Assembly: GCA_014529385.2 (NCBI GenBank)
Contig: CM043964.1
Span: 6,231,997-6,295,996, forward strand
Direction of reading: 5' to 3'
Origin: Adiantum capillus-veneris
Taxonomy: Eukaryota; Streptophyta; Polypodiopsida; Polypodiales; Pteridaceae
DNA length: 64,000 bases
A program made the position numbers and the translations under genes. Under the pieces are notes generated by a model that made no database searches, was not told the origin of the DNA, and saw only the letters and a list, made by a program, of their open reading frames with translations. The first letter of the stretch is position 1, and the number at the start of each line of letters is the position of its first letter. Of this stretch, positions 38,635-48,700 are shown piece by piece.

Positions 38635-40223
38635 TGTAACATTTAATGGCCTAAAATCTTTTTTGTAGCGGAATTTAGCATGAACATAGTGGGAATTTCA
38701 TTAGAGTTGATTCCTAATGAGAATTACAAGAGTGCTTGGGTGGAGAGAGCAACAAAAAGCATAACACCTAGTTAGATAGCATCGACAATACTTTCAAAAG
38801 AGAGAGCAATTAAGCTATTGACAACAGTTGAGGACCGGATTTGCATGGAGCCGGTCCCCCCTCCAAAAGGCTTTGTATTATGGTTTCTCCCATCAAGAGA
38901 GACATTGTACAATACAATTCTTTGTGTTCCTTCAAGACTAGCTAGTGCAATGAAGATGGAAGCTTCATACACCAAGCAAAACACTTAATCAAACACAACT
39001 TGAATTATCCCCGTTCTCAGACCCAAGACCTCACACACCTTCGAAGATGGTGAGAGCTAGCAGGGTATGAGAGTAGATTGAGAGGAAAAAGAAGTATCTT
39101 ACGAGAAAGAAGTACATCTCCTCACATAATCACTCATATTAGCATAGCTTAGCTTAGTAATTAGCTTGGTAGAGAAGATGAGCATGCATTGAAGCTTGGC
39201 TCTTGGTTGGATTTGCATCCACATGCCAAGAGAGTGTTGATGTAGGCTTCTATCTCACAAGCTTGGAGTAGGTGATGAGCTCTCCATTAAAGCTTGGGAG
39301 GAGATAGAGTATTTTCCCTTCACACATGGTCAAGTGTGAGAGTGTGTGTGTCAATGCCAAGCAAAAATCAGCCCCCCCCTCTCTTGGGCGAGCCCTAGCT
39401 GCTAAATAAGTCTGGCTTTTGCCTCATTGGACCTTCCCAGGTCAAGCCAATAGGGATTAAGCAGCATAAGTGATAGCCTTCTGACATGTGTCCCCCTTTC
39501 CCCTTTTGTGAGAGCTTTAGGTAATTAAATAATTAAACTAAACTCTCATTGGACCCCTTTGCCTCCTGGCCAATAGGAATCAGGCAAGCCATGGGGCTCC
39601 TGAATGCTCATTGGACCCTTTGGGAGACTGCCCAATAGTCTTCTAGGACACTTAATTCTTATTGGTTTCTTTTATTAAATGTTTTTAAATTAATTAAACT
39701 AGATTTACTCTAGCTTAATTCTCATTGGTCCACTTCAAGGGTCTTCCAATAGGAATTGGGCACACCTTGTGGGCATCTGGCCTAGGGAGCTGACATGTGT
39801 CCCTCATTCCCTTTGTGTAAAGGGAGCCTGTGTGTGTGTGTGTGGCTTTCTCTCTCATCCCCTAGCTTTGGGGCTCGCCCCCTCCCATGTAGGGATATGC
39901 AAAGACTTTTAGGGCACACACTAAGCATCCAATTTTCCCTAGGGTTGACCTTTGGACACAACCTTTGAATTTTGGAACCTTAGCATTTTGGAAGTCTTAA
40001 TGGGCTGAACCTTAGGGTCTTTTTGGCCCATTGTTTCACATGGCTCTTTTGCAGATGGCCCCCCCTTTGGATCCCTATTTTCCCTCCTTTGGATCCCTAC
40101 TGTGGCCGGTCTGCTAACTTAACCAATATTCTATCTTTTTCTCCCTTGGCACTTCCCCACATTAAATGATCAGTTTAATATGAGAAAATCATTTAGGAGA
40201 ATTAGATATTGATTATTATGACA
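38635..40223 (-). repeat. Gypsy-2 5' LTR (1589 bp)
   Basis: It is complete, TGTAACATT...TTATGACA. It contains four spaced ATTGG...CCAATAG pairs (39426/39447, 39548/39570, 39610/39632, 39724/39746), each 21-22 bp from start to start. A (TG)n run lies near 39830. A small frame at 38772-38984 repeats in the other LTR and is not a gene. Confidence 0.95.
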
Positions 40224-41599
40224 GAGTAAGGTCATCGCCGAGGAAAATACCTATCTTCTTCAGAGTAGGCCTCTTCCTCAAGAATTCCTTCTTCTCTTCC
40301 AAGGAGGGGAAGCGTAGTATGAGAGCTCTCTCCTTTGAAAACTCTCCCGGGCCATCACTTTTCTTGCCTACTCTCCATGCCTTTGTGTGCAAAGGCTTCT
40401 CCACCCCCATCATGGATGTGAGGCTTGTGACCTCTTTCTCCACATTGTCTATGTCCTTGAGGCCGGTCACTCTCACATGTAGAGCCCGCATCCGCCTTCT
40501 TTGTTCTTCTTCGAGGGTTATGTTGGTAAGTGTCGGTGTACAAGGAGGTTTCTTACCTTTTCATTTCTTGGCAACCTCAATCCATTTTTTCGGCCTCGTC
40601 CGCCTTCTTCTGTGTCTTTGTTATCATATCCACCCATGAGGACGTCTTCGCCACATTCAGTTTCTCTTCCTCTTTGATCATGCTTACCTGTTCCTTGATT
40701 ACCTTGATTTCCTCTACCACTGAGGGCTGAAATTCACCTTCCTCTAGTCCACTGCTTGCTCTGCTAACAAGCTTCCGTTTGAGGGCCGAGACTTTTTCTT
40801 TGAGTGTCTGTGAGTCCGCCTTAAGTGCTTGTATCTCTGCGTTTAGGTTCTCTTTCTCCTTCTTCCATTGTGCGCCTCCGTTGAAGACCATATGAAGGAG
40901 GTTGGCCTTCTCCTTCCACCATCCTTCCATCTCTGTTTTCCATTCCTTCATTTCCCTTTCCATTTGCGTCATCCGCTTGTTCGTGAGCATGAAGGTGGCC
41001 TTTGTTCGCGGCTTGCAAGTAGGTGAAACATTCATGGCTTCCGTGTCCTCTGAAGGTGAAGCAGGAGAGATGGTTTCCATGTTGTGTGAGGGTGAAGCAA
41101 TACCCAGCAAACCATGGACACGTAGGCAAAGAGTAGCTTGCTGGTCCTTGCAAGGGGCGGCTCTAGAGAAAACACTTTCACTCCAGCTTCTAATAGTCTC
41201 CAATCTTACTTCATAATTATCACCTACGCTCCCCTTCTTTGGCTGCAAATTCGTGATTGTTGTCAACCTTGGTGCAAATTTATCATCTTTAGATGAGGCT
41301 TTTGAATTCTGCAAAGATGTTGATTCTACTAATACTTTCTCCGACTGCCGAGTTGATAATTGCTTGTCATCTGATTTTGGCGAGCCACTGAAGTTCTTGC
41401 TAGGTTGAGGCCTGTCGCCTTCAATTGATGCCCACCATTGACGTATCATTGATCTCCTGCATAACTGTGAATACCACTGCCGATAGAGGCTGCTGCAAAT
41501 GGTTGGCTCAGTATGGACCAATGACCATCTCTTAGGTGTGGTAGCAAATACACAGGCTCTGTATGGACCAGTGATTGGCTCTGGAGGGACCACCAGCAA
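40224..41599 (-). pseudogene. LINE K ORF1: coiled coil and RRM-like domain, broken
   Basis: The frame 41599 to 40577 starts MLVVPPEPITGPYRACV. It has a Ser/Lys-rich middle, then a long coiled coil (about residues 205-320: MEREMKEWKTEMEGWWKEKA, KEKENLNAEIQALKADSQ). After a frameshift near 40560 the sequence continues in the frame 40491-40216. There RALHVRVTGLKDIDNVEKEV, ALILRFPSLEEKKEFL and IGIFLGDDLTL have the layout of the RRM of L1-type ORF1 proteins. In the family this protein binds LINE RNA as a trimer. The end of the ORF is beyond gypsy-2 at 33555-33673. Confidence 0.8.
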
Positions 41600-41714
41600 C
41601 AGGAAAGCTTAGAATTGCACCATAGCGCAAGCAGCAGGGCAAGCCAGCAACAGCAGCACCACCAACATCAAAACAACAGTGCGTTCAGTTTCAAAGGCAA
41701 CGCGGGGTTGAGCA

Positions 41715-43315
41715 ATGCGCGAAGTCCCAGATCTTGGACTTTCAGATGCTCGAACGAGGCTACTACAGATCGAGTTCGAGACCCCTGGAATGGCGTGCAA
41801 GGTCATCGCCATGAGTCCATTGACCAACCGAGCAGCTCGAGCCCACTTTCGACAGTGGAGACATGGTTTTGACCTTGCTTTTGATCTCATAGAGGAGGCA
41901 GATATCTCCATCTACGTCTGCTTTCTTGGTTTACGGAGGAAATACCTACCGCTTTTGTCCAGGATAGACGCAGCGATTGGGAGTGTCCTGGAGACACCTC
42001 GCACGGCAACCTCAGTAGCTGCCAAGGTGGCCGGCATTCCCTCAGTTCGCGTTCTGGTCAGGGACACTCACACTCTCACTCACACTCTCCTGAAGGTCAT
42101 TCTTCTGCCTCGGGTGAGTGGAGGTTGGTTTCGACAGAGTGTGGAGTATTCGGGCCTCTCCAACCAATGCTTCATTTGTCGACAGATGGGCCATCTTGCG
42201 AAGGCCTGTCCACGGAGGAGGCCCCGACCTACACCACAGACTCACAGCCCAAGCCTGCAAGGGCTGGTCAGCAGCCACAGACAGAGACAGAGCACACATG
42301 TAGAGGCTCGGAATGCCACCTTCCGAGCCTGGGGCTCCAGTGGAGGAGGGATGGCAGCAGGTTTGTGGTCGACGACGGCAAGGGCCACAGTGACTGCCTG
42401 GCACTTAGAGTTGTCCTCACGCACTTGTCCAGCAGCAGTGCGTTCCCACGGGCAACCGTTTCGATCCTCTTCAGCAAGATTAGGTCCTTGCTCCAGCCCC
42501 CACCTCAGCTTCACCCTCGACAGCCCCTCCTCCCCCAGAGTTCCCCTCCTCCTCATCATCCCCCCCCCCCCCCCCCCCTCCTACTCTCGCCGCCTCTCCC
42601 CCTCGCCCCTCTAACTTTGCCTCTCCCCCCCCAGAGTTCCCCTCCTCCTCATCATCCCCCCCCCCCCGCCTCCTGCTCTCGCCGCCTCTCCCCCTCGCCC
42701 CTCTACCTCTGCCCCTCCCCCCCCCTCCCTCTTCCCCCTGCTCCTACACCCCCCCTCCCGCTCCAGTTCCACAGTCGACCCAAGGGGCAGGGCCATCTCC
42801 GGCTGCTAGGAGATCTCTTGGCAACGCCTTTGCCACGAGTCGCTTGGCGAGAGAGAGACAGCCTTTCTTGCGACCCCCTCTATAGGTACAGAAATCTCCC
42901 TTTGCAGCAGTCCCTCCTGGTCCGACGAGCTTCGACATTCGGCGCCAATGAGACTTCTTTGACTACGACTTCACTCGTTTTCTCGGCGACCCCTCAGCAG
43001 ACCATGAGGCAGCCTGCTTCAGGGTTCATGTTCTGTTCCGTGCAGCTAGGGGAATAAAGGCCTTGGACTCAGCGGTTGGCTTCTCTTTTCTTCTCTGCGG
43101 CAGGGGCCAGACTAAGTGGACTCTCGACTTAGTGTTGAAGTGGTTGCATACACAGGTTGTCACGTGACACATCCAACCCTATGTGTTCGTGGACAAGCTA
43201 CAGTACGACAAGGATTCAATCAATCCAGTCAGTCTAGATTTAGAAGCGATCTGGCACTTTTGTGAGTCTATTCGTAGACCGTGCATGACCAGTCACTTAG
43301 CATAGATGCATATCC
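41715..43315 (+). pseudogene. L1b ORF1, N-terminal and middle parts
   Basis: The start is the ATG at 41715 (MREVPDLGLSDARTRLLQ), preceded in frame by a stop. The first domain (NRAARAHFRQWRHGFDLAFD, VCFLGLRRKYLPLLSRID) resembles the N-terminal region of plant L1 ORF1 proteins and recurs in the decayed L1 at 16 kb. A CCHC knuckle CFICRQMGHLAKAC lies at about 42168-42210. A Pro/Ser/Leu-rich tract expanded by a tandem duplication follows (42530-42730), with frame changes. Beyond it another frame is coding-like: DFFDYDFTRFLGDPSADHEA, VHVLFRAARGIKALDSAVGF, and HIQPYVFVDKLQYDKDSINP, with two in-frame TGA stops. It breaks off near 43315. In the family this protein binds LINE RNA. Confidence 0.75.
42532..42725. 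repeat. C-rich tandem duplication (about 97-bp unit) in L1b ORF1
   Basis: The unit CCAGAGTTCCCCTCCTCCTC...CTCGCCGCCTCTCCCCCTCG occurs twice. Each copy contains a homopolymeric C run (about 18 C at 42561-42578 and about 12 C near 42656-42667). The strand asymmetry is extreme. Confidence 0.85.
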
Positions 43316-44290
43316 TATGGTTGCACACAGCATGATCATCAGTATTCCCTTCAGAATCCATCAGATTCTGTCAGGGGAATTTTCAAGTGCATTTAGCTTA
43401 TTTTCCCTATTTTTGACATTTTTCACTTATTATTTTTAAGTGACTTCCCAACAAAAGTAGGTAGGGCAATTTTGCTAAGTTAATATATAAGCAAACCCAA
43501 GTTAGCACTTTCTGGCAGAAGAGGCAGCAAGAGCTTCCCGCTCAACAGGCACCTTCTCAGTAGGAACCCCTCAGCACCCCTAGCATTTTTGGTCTTCATC
43601 ATCGTCCACCATCAACCTAGCGTTTTTGGTCTCCATCACCATCTCCCACTAACCTTGGCGTTTTCAGCTTGCATCATTGCCAACAGTCCAAGCCCTGGCG
43701 TTTGCAGATCGCTAGCAGCAGTACCAAATCCCCTAGTGTTTTCCAGTTTGCCATCGCCGGAAATTCCCAGACAGCCTAGCATTTTTCACTTGCAGTAGCG
43801 TTTTCATTTTCAGCCATAAATGGAGCACTTGCAACAGCGGTTTCAGCATCCTCCACAGTAGCAGATTCAGCCCTTGAAGCATTGCAGATATCCCCCATTT
43901 TCAGCCATAAAAACGCATCCAAAACAGTCATTTTCAGCCACCGAAATAGCCCCAAAATTCAGCAGATAGAAGACCACAGATTTCAGCCCTAAAGTCATCG
44001 TCGTCATCCCCGTCGTCGTCACTGGCATAGTCCCAGATTGCATCAGTCCAATGCATCGTCATTGTACCACTTTGTGCAATCATGAGTAGACCACTCTCAC
44101 CGACGAGAGTGGGGCCTTCGGAGGAGGGTTTTACAATGTCTCTGGTGTCGTATCTCTCTTCTCTCTCTTTCTCTCAGTCTCATACACTGGAACGCACAGT
44201 GTCCATTCACTTTGTTGTGATCATAGCACTTTCCATTAAGAACGGAAGGCTCTCCCTTCCATAAGAACTAAAAAAGGAACCTTGAGCACA
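43316..44290. mobile_element. Unassigned insertion in L1b ORF1, possible solo LTR
   Basis: About 970 bp of noncoding sequence interrupts L1b ORF1. It has a TATATAA box (43484-43490) preceded by AT-rich sequence, a degenerate minisatellite (43578-43800), and repeated TTTTCAGCC words. These are LTR-like features. I could not find convincing TG...CA ends or a target duplication, so the identity and borders are inferred. Confidence 0.4.
43578..43800. repeat. Degenerate ~37-bp minisatellite, six units
   Basis: Units open with CCTAGCATTTTTGG or a variant (CCTAGCG, CCTTGGCG, CCCTGGCG, CCCCTAGTG, CCTAGCA) at about 43579, 43616, 43653, 43693, 43730 and 43775. Spacing is 37, 37, 40, 37 and 45 bp. Confidence 0.75.
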
Positions 44291-44306
44291 GTTCGGAGCA
44301 CTCATC

Positions 44307-44552
44307 TTGAGCAAAGCGCAAACAATCATTCCGCTGCACCTAACACAGGTCCTAGAGTTCTCTCACCACATGGGAGACTTGGGAGTCACAGACATGCTTC
44401 AGACTTTGTGGCCATTGGCCAAGTTTGCGGTGACTCCTCCAGATACAGCAGGATGTAGACACATTGTGGTTCACTTCTTTGCTAATATGCAGTGCTTGCC
44501 ATGCTATGTACACATTCATGAGGACTCCTGGACAAAAGAGGTTGCTTTACGT
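44307..44552 (+). pseudogene. L1b ORF1, C-terminal region left of gypsy-3
   Basis: The frame is open from about 44307 (IIPLHLTQVLEFSHHMGDLG, PLAKFAVTPPDTAGCRHIVV, CYVHIHEDSWTKEVALR). It reaches the gypsy-3 border in phase with the open frame at 53262, on the far side of the element. I assign it to L1b because that frame then ends exactly at the ORF2 start. It has no motif I can name. Confidence 0.7.
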
Positions 44553-45684
44553 TGTGGGCGGGATGAAAACACACACAGCGCCTCTATAACGACCCGACAC
44601 ACACTCTTGGGAAGATACACACACACACTATGGGGCACCACTCGGCTTAGACAACACACCTGGCCGAGACAGGGAACACACCTCTGTCGTGAGAGGAGAG
44701 AAACTATCCACTTGTCCACTCCACACACACACACACACACCCAAAAAACTCAGCTCAAAAGAGGAGAATTTCTGATGTTTAGATACAAATGAGCTTGGGC
44801 CAACACCAATGGGGCAAACAGCTCACACAATATGGGTAAAAGATACCAGATACAATCACAAATTGGAGAAGAAACTTCGCTCATAGGAGAAACTTACACA
44901 GAAAAACAGCAGGAAAAGAGTGAGGAATTTGGCAAAATGGACAGCGCCATCGCGTCCGGAACGGCCCAAAACCCCAGTCTACAATGTCAAAGTGCTCAAA
45001 TCCGACATCGGATGAGCAGTTTACGGCCAAAACAGGCTCCAAAAACCCAAAAAACACACCTGCGGCTGTTCCTCCTCTCTTCTCCACGTTTTTTCTGGTC
45101 TTCTCTCCCTTTTTTCAGTTCCCACACTTAGCTTTATTAGTTGGGCACCCTTGGCCTTTTAGATGACCTCAAACGGACCCCGAACAGGCCAAAAACTGAC
45201 CTCGCAGTGCATAGTTGTCACCTTTTTGCATCATTCGCACACCTGGCACTCAGCTTTTTTCCAATAATGCATCTCGCCACCACGTGAAGTGGCCCCAAAA
45301 AAAGGTCCTCATGATGACCTTTCTGCATAATTCTCACAAGCAAACACCCACGTTGTGTCCGTCCTCATCTGCGTGCAAATATTGACCTCGTTCGCCCTCC
45401 TGACGCCACTAGATGCCATCTGACGCACCTGCTGACCTCATGTCGTCGGCCCGCGGATAGCTTCCTCGAGAAGTTTTACGCGCTACCAACTCCTCCTTAT
45501 TGTAGAAAAACACAATGGTACTAGTAACGATGAAAATCAATGCACTATGTACATGGTGTCCTACCTGTACACATGTGGGCCCCACGTAACCACCTGGCTC
45601 TGGAAAATGGGCAATACTTTATTTGATGCACCATGCATGGGTATGTACATATGCACAATCCCTTGCTCCAAAAAACTCCTGACA
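44553..45684 (-). repeat. Gypsy-3 3' LTR (1132 bp)
   Basis: It is identical in length to the right LTR. It contains an ACACAC run (near 44724-44742) and an ACCTGTA copy at 45563. Small frames inside it (44881-45087 and others) recur in the other LTR and are not counted as genes. Confidence 0.95.
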
Positions 45685-45712
45685 TAATTTGCCCATCCCC
45701 TAGCCTGCTAGA
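45685..45712 (-). promoter_or_regulatory. Gypsy-3 candidate polypurine tract
   Basis: The minus strand reads GCTAGGGGATGGGCAAATTA against the 3' LTR, right after the pol stop. It is purine-rich but not a clean tract. Confidence 0.5.
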
Positions 45713-48700
45713 TCATTCATGATCAGCAGCAGCAAAGAGAGATATGAGACTCGCCGCATCACAAGTCTCCTCATCCTTCACCAACATTTCTTGCTCCACC
45801 GACAACTCATCTTGTTCCACCATCATCAATCTAGCATGATACAATTTAAGACGCAATCCATTTACCCTTGACTTATGTAGAACACCATCCAGGTTAGCCA
45901 GCTGATATGTGCCATTTGGAAAACACTCTACTACCTTGAAAGGGCCTTCCCACTTAATTTGAAACTTCTTTTGGAAGGTGTTGTCCAGCTTACTGTTGTA
46001 GCGCAAAACCAAGTCATGTTGCTTGATACCCTTACTTTTGACCTTTTCATTTAGCTTTGTCAAAGCCTTATCCTGCATCTGCCCATAATGCTCCAATGCG
46101 CTCATCCTATCCAACTGGACCTCTTGTAATTGCAAGAGCCTCTCTTTGAATGCATCACTAGGCGGCCCAAGCAACTTCTCTAACATCTTGACCGCAGGCA
46201 ACTCTACCTCCACAGGCAATAGTGCTTCCTTTCCATACACCAAATGAAATGGAGTAAGCCCTGTACCTGTCTTCACCGAAGTACGGTAAGCCCATAATGC
46301 ACTAGGCAATTCCAAATCCCAATTCTTTCCTTGGTGCTCTGTCACTTTCGAAAGAATCTGTACCAACTCACCATTGAATCTTTCATTCAAGCCATTACAC
46401 TGCGGGTAATAAGGAGTGGTATGCTGGTGCCTAATCTTCATCTTTGTGCATAAGAAGTCTAGCAGTTTAGCTCTAAATCCTGGCCCCTTATCTGAAAGTA
46501 GCTCTAATGGCACCCCAAACTTGCAACATATTTCATCATACACAAATTTTGCCACATCCTTTGCAGTGATCTGTTTTACTGCTATAGCCTCTGCCCATCT
46601 AGAAAGATAGTCCACTGCCGTCAAGATATAGCTTTTGCCCCTGCTTGTGATAGGTAACGGGCCTATTGCATCAATCCCCCACTTTTCAAACACATCAAAC
46701 GCCATAATGGTTTTTCGTAGCTCTGGCTTCAACACTCTCTTCCCAAATGCTTGACACCTATTGCAAGACCTACACCAATGGTGAACGTCCTTGTGCAAAC
46801 TAGGCCATACATACCCCTCTTGCAAAATCTTATGCAAGGTGATCTTTAGAGCAAAATGGCCACCACATGCGCCTTCGTGATTCTCTTCCAACACTCTGTA
46901 AAGCTCCTCCCGCCAAGGTACACGTCTCAACACGAGATCAGCCCCTTTCATGTAGAAGACATCACCAATCAATTTGTACCTGTATGCTCTACGCACAAAG
47001 CCATACTTCTTAGACTTCTGAATCTCCTTTGGAATGATTCCTGTTAGCAAAAACTCCTCTTCTTGAGCCAAACTTTCCCGGCCATGATAAAGAGGTAAAG
47101 TGGTCCTCAACACAAATAGCTCCCCAATCATGCCTTGAGCTGCTTCATGTGCCTCTCCATTTAGAGCACGTTCAATGTGTCTGATACTCCATGCTTCAAA
47201 CTTTTTTAACAGGCCTTTAATTCTGAAGCACATTTCCTTCAATGAGGTGTTCTTGCTCTTCCACACACCCAACACTTGCTTCACCACTAACAAGGCATCA
47301 CCTTTTATGCTCAACCTTTGAACCCCATGCTTCAAACAAATGTGTAATCCGGCTTCCAATGTAGCATATTCAGCCTCATTGTTACTATGAGCATCCAATT
47401 TGAACCCTCTCTTGCATACTAGCTTCCCCTCTGGATCATAAAGTGCTATACCCCCTGAAGCTGCATCATGGCTCTTTCTGTATGAACCATCAAAAAACAA
47501 CACATGTGCATTGCTGATCTGTGGCACTTCTTCAACTACCTTTCTCACCACCTCTTCCTTAACAATAAGGGGATTCTCCTTGTAGGTCAACAAATCAGCT
47601 AGGGTAGCCTTTGTACTATCTTCCACTAGAAAAGAGAACTCAAACTCTTGCAGCTCAATTACCCATTTCTTCACCACATTTGACATGTTAATACCATTAA
47701 TTAACTGTGGCAAAAAGGCATAACTCGTCAAGAAAACAAAAGGCCGTGGTAGCAAGTAATGACGAAATCGTCGACAAGCAAATATTACACTAGCCATCAC
47801 TAGCTCTACTTCCGATAACTTTCTCTCCGCTACCAACTTCACTCGGCTTGCACAATACACTGGCCTCATATAATGGCTGCCCTTCCCCTTTTGCAATAGC
47901 ATGGCTCCAATGGCATCATCCCCTACTGATGGATTTACATAAAAAACTTTCTCCCAATCAGGAGCCTGCATGGCTGACCACCCCCCTAACACCTCTTTCA
48001 CCTCTTGAAACACTTCTTCACACTTGTCATCCCATTGCAATGGATCATGCTTTGCCACTTGCTGTAATGGATAAAGAAGCTGCGAAGACAATGGAATAAA
48101 CCGTGCCATGTACTTCACTTTGTGTATAAAGGTTGCCAATTGCTTCGTACTCATAGGTGATGGAAGAAGAATAATAGACTTCACCTTATCTGGATCAGCC
48201 TCAATGCCATTTTCTGACACCATATGGCCCAATAACTTCACCCTTGGCTGTGCTAGATGACATTTCTTTGGATTTAGTTGTCCTCCACATTCATCATATC
48301 GAGCCAATACCATCTGCAACTTCTCATGATGCTCAGCCCTACTGCTATAGACACAGAAGTCGTCCATAAAAGCCTTAACACAACTACCAATGAATGGTTC
48401 CAGCACCCAATTTGCTCTTTCTTGATAGAAAGATGGTCCATTTGACAACCCAAACGGCAACACTGTGTAGCAATAGCAGCCCCATGGCGTAATAAAAGTT
48501 GTCTTTGTGCGGTCTTTAAGAGCAATCTTGAATTGAAAATAGCCTGAAAAACCATCACACACACTGTACCTCTCATAACCTGCCACTGAATCCAAGATCT
48601 GATCGATGAATGGAAGAGGATATGGGTTCTTCTTAGTGGCTGCGTTTAAGGGTTTAAAATCTACACAAATTCTCCACTTCCCATCCTTCTTTGGACTGAC

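Larger units (their letters stand above)
33679..40223 (-). mobile_element. Gypsy-2: Ty3/gypsy with an internal deletion
   Basis: The right (5') LTR is 38635-40223 and the left (3') LTR is a partial 33679-34654. Target duplication GAGTA lies at 33674-33678 and 40224-40228. A deletion joins the end of the RNase H coding region directly to the middle of the 3' LTR. It removes integrase, the rest of pol, the polypurine tract and 614 bp of LTR. The shared 976 bp of LTR differ by about 4 substitutions and one C-run length change by eye, so the insertion is young. It is inserted in ORF1 of LINE K. Confidence 0.95.

Noticed and set aside
33816-38984. 70-codon ORF present twice (33816-34028, 38772-38984)
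   Set aside because: It lies inside both gypsy-2 LTRs. Duplication by the element explains the apparent conservation.
41609-41911. Minus-strand ORF over the start of L1b ORF1
   Set aside because: It is an antisense shadow of the L1b ORF1 coding sequence.
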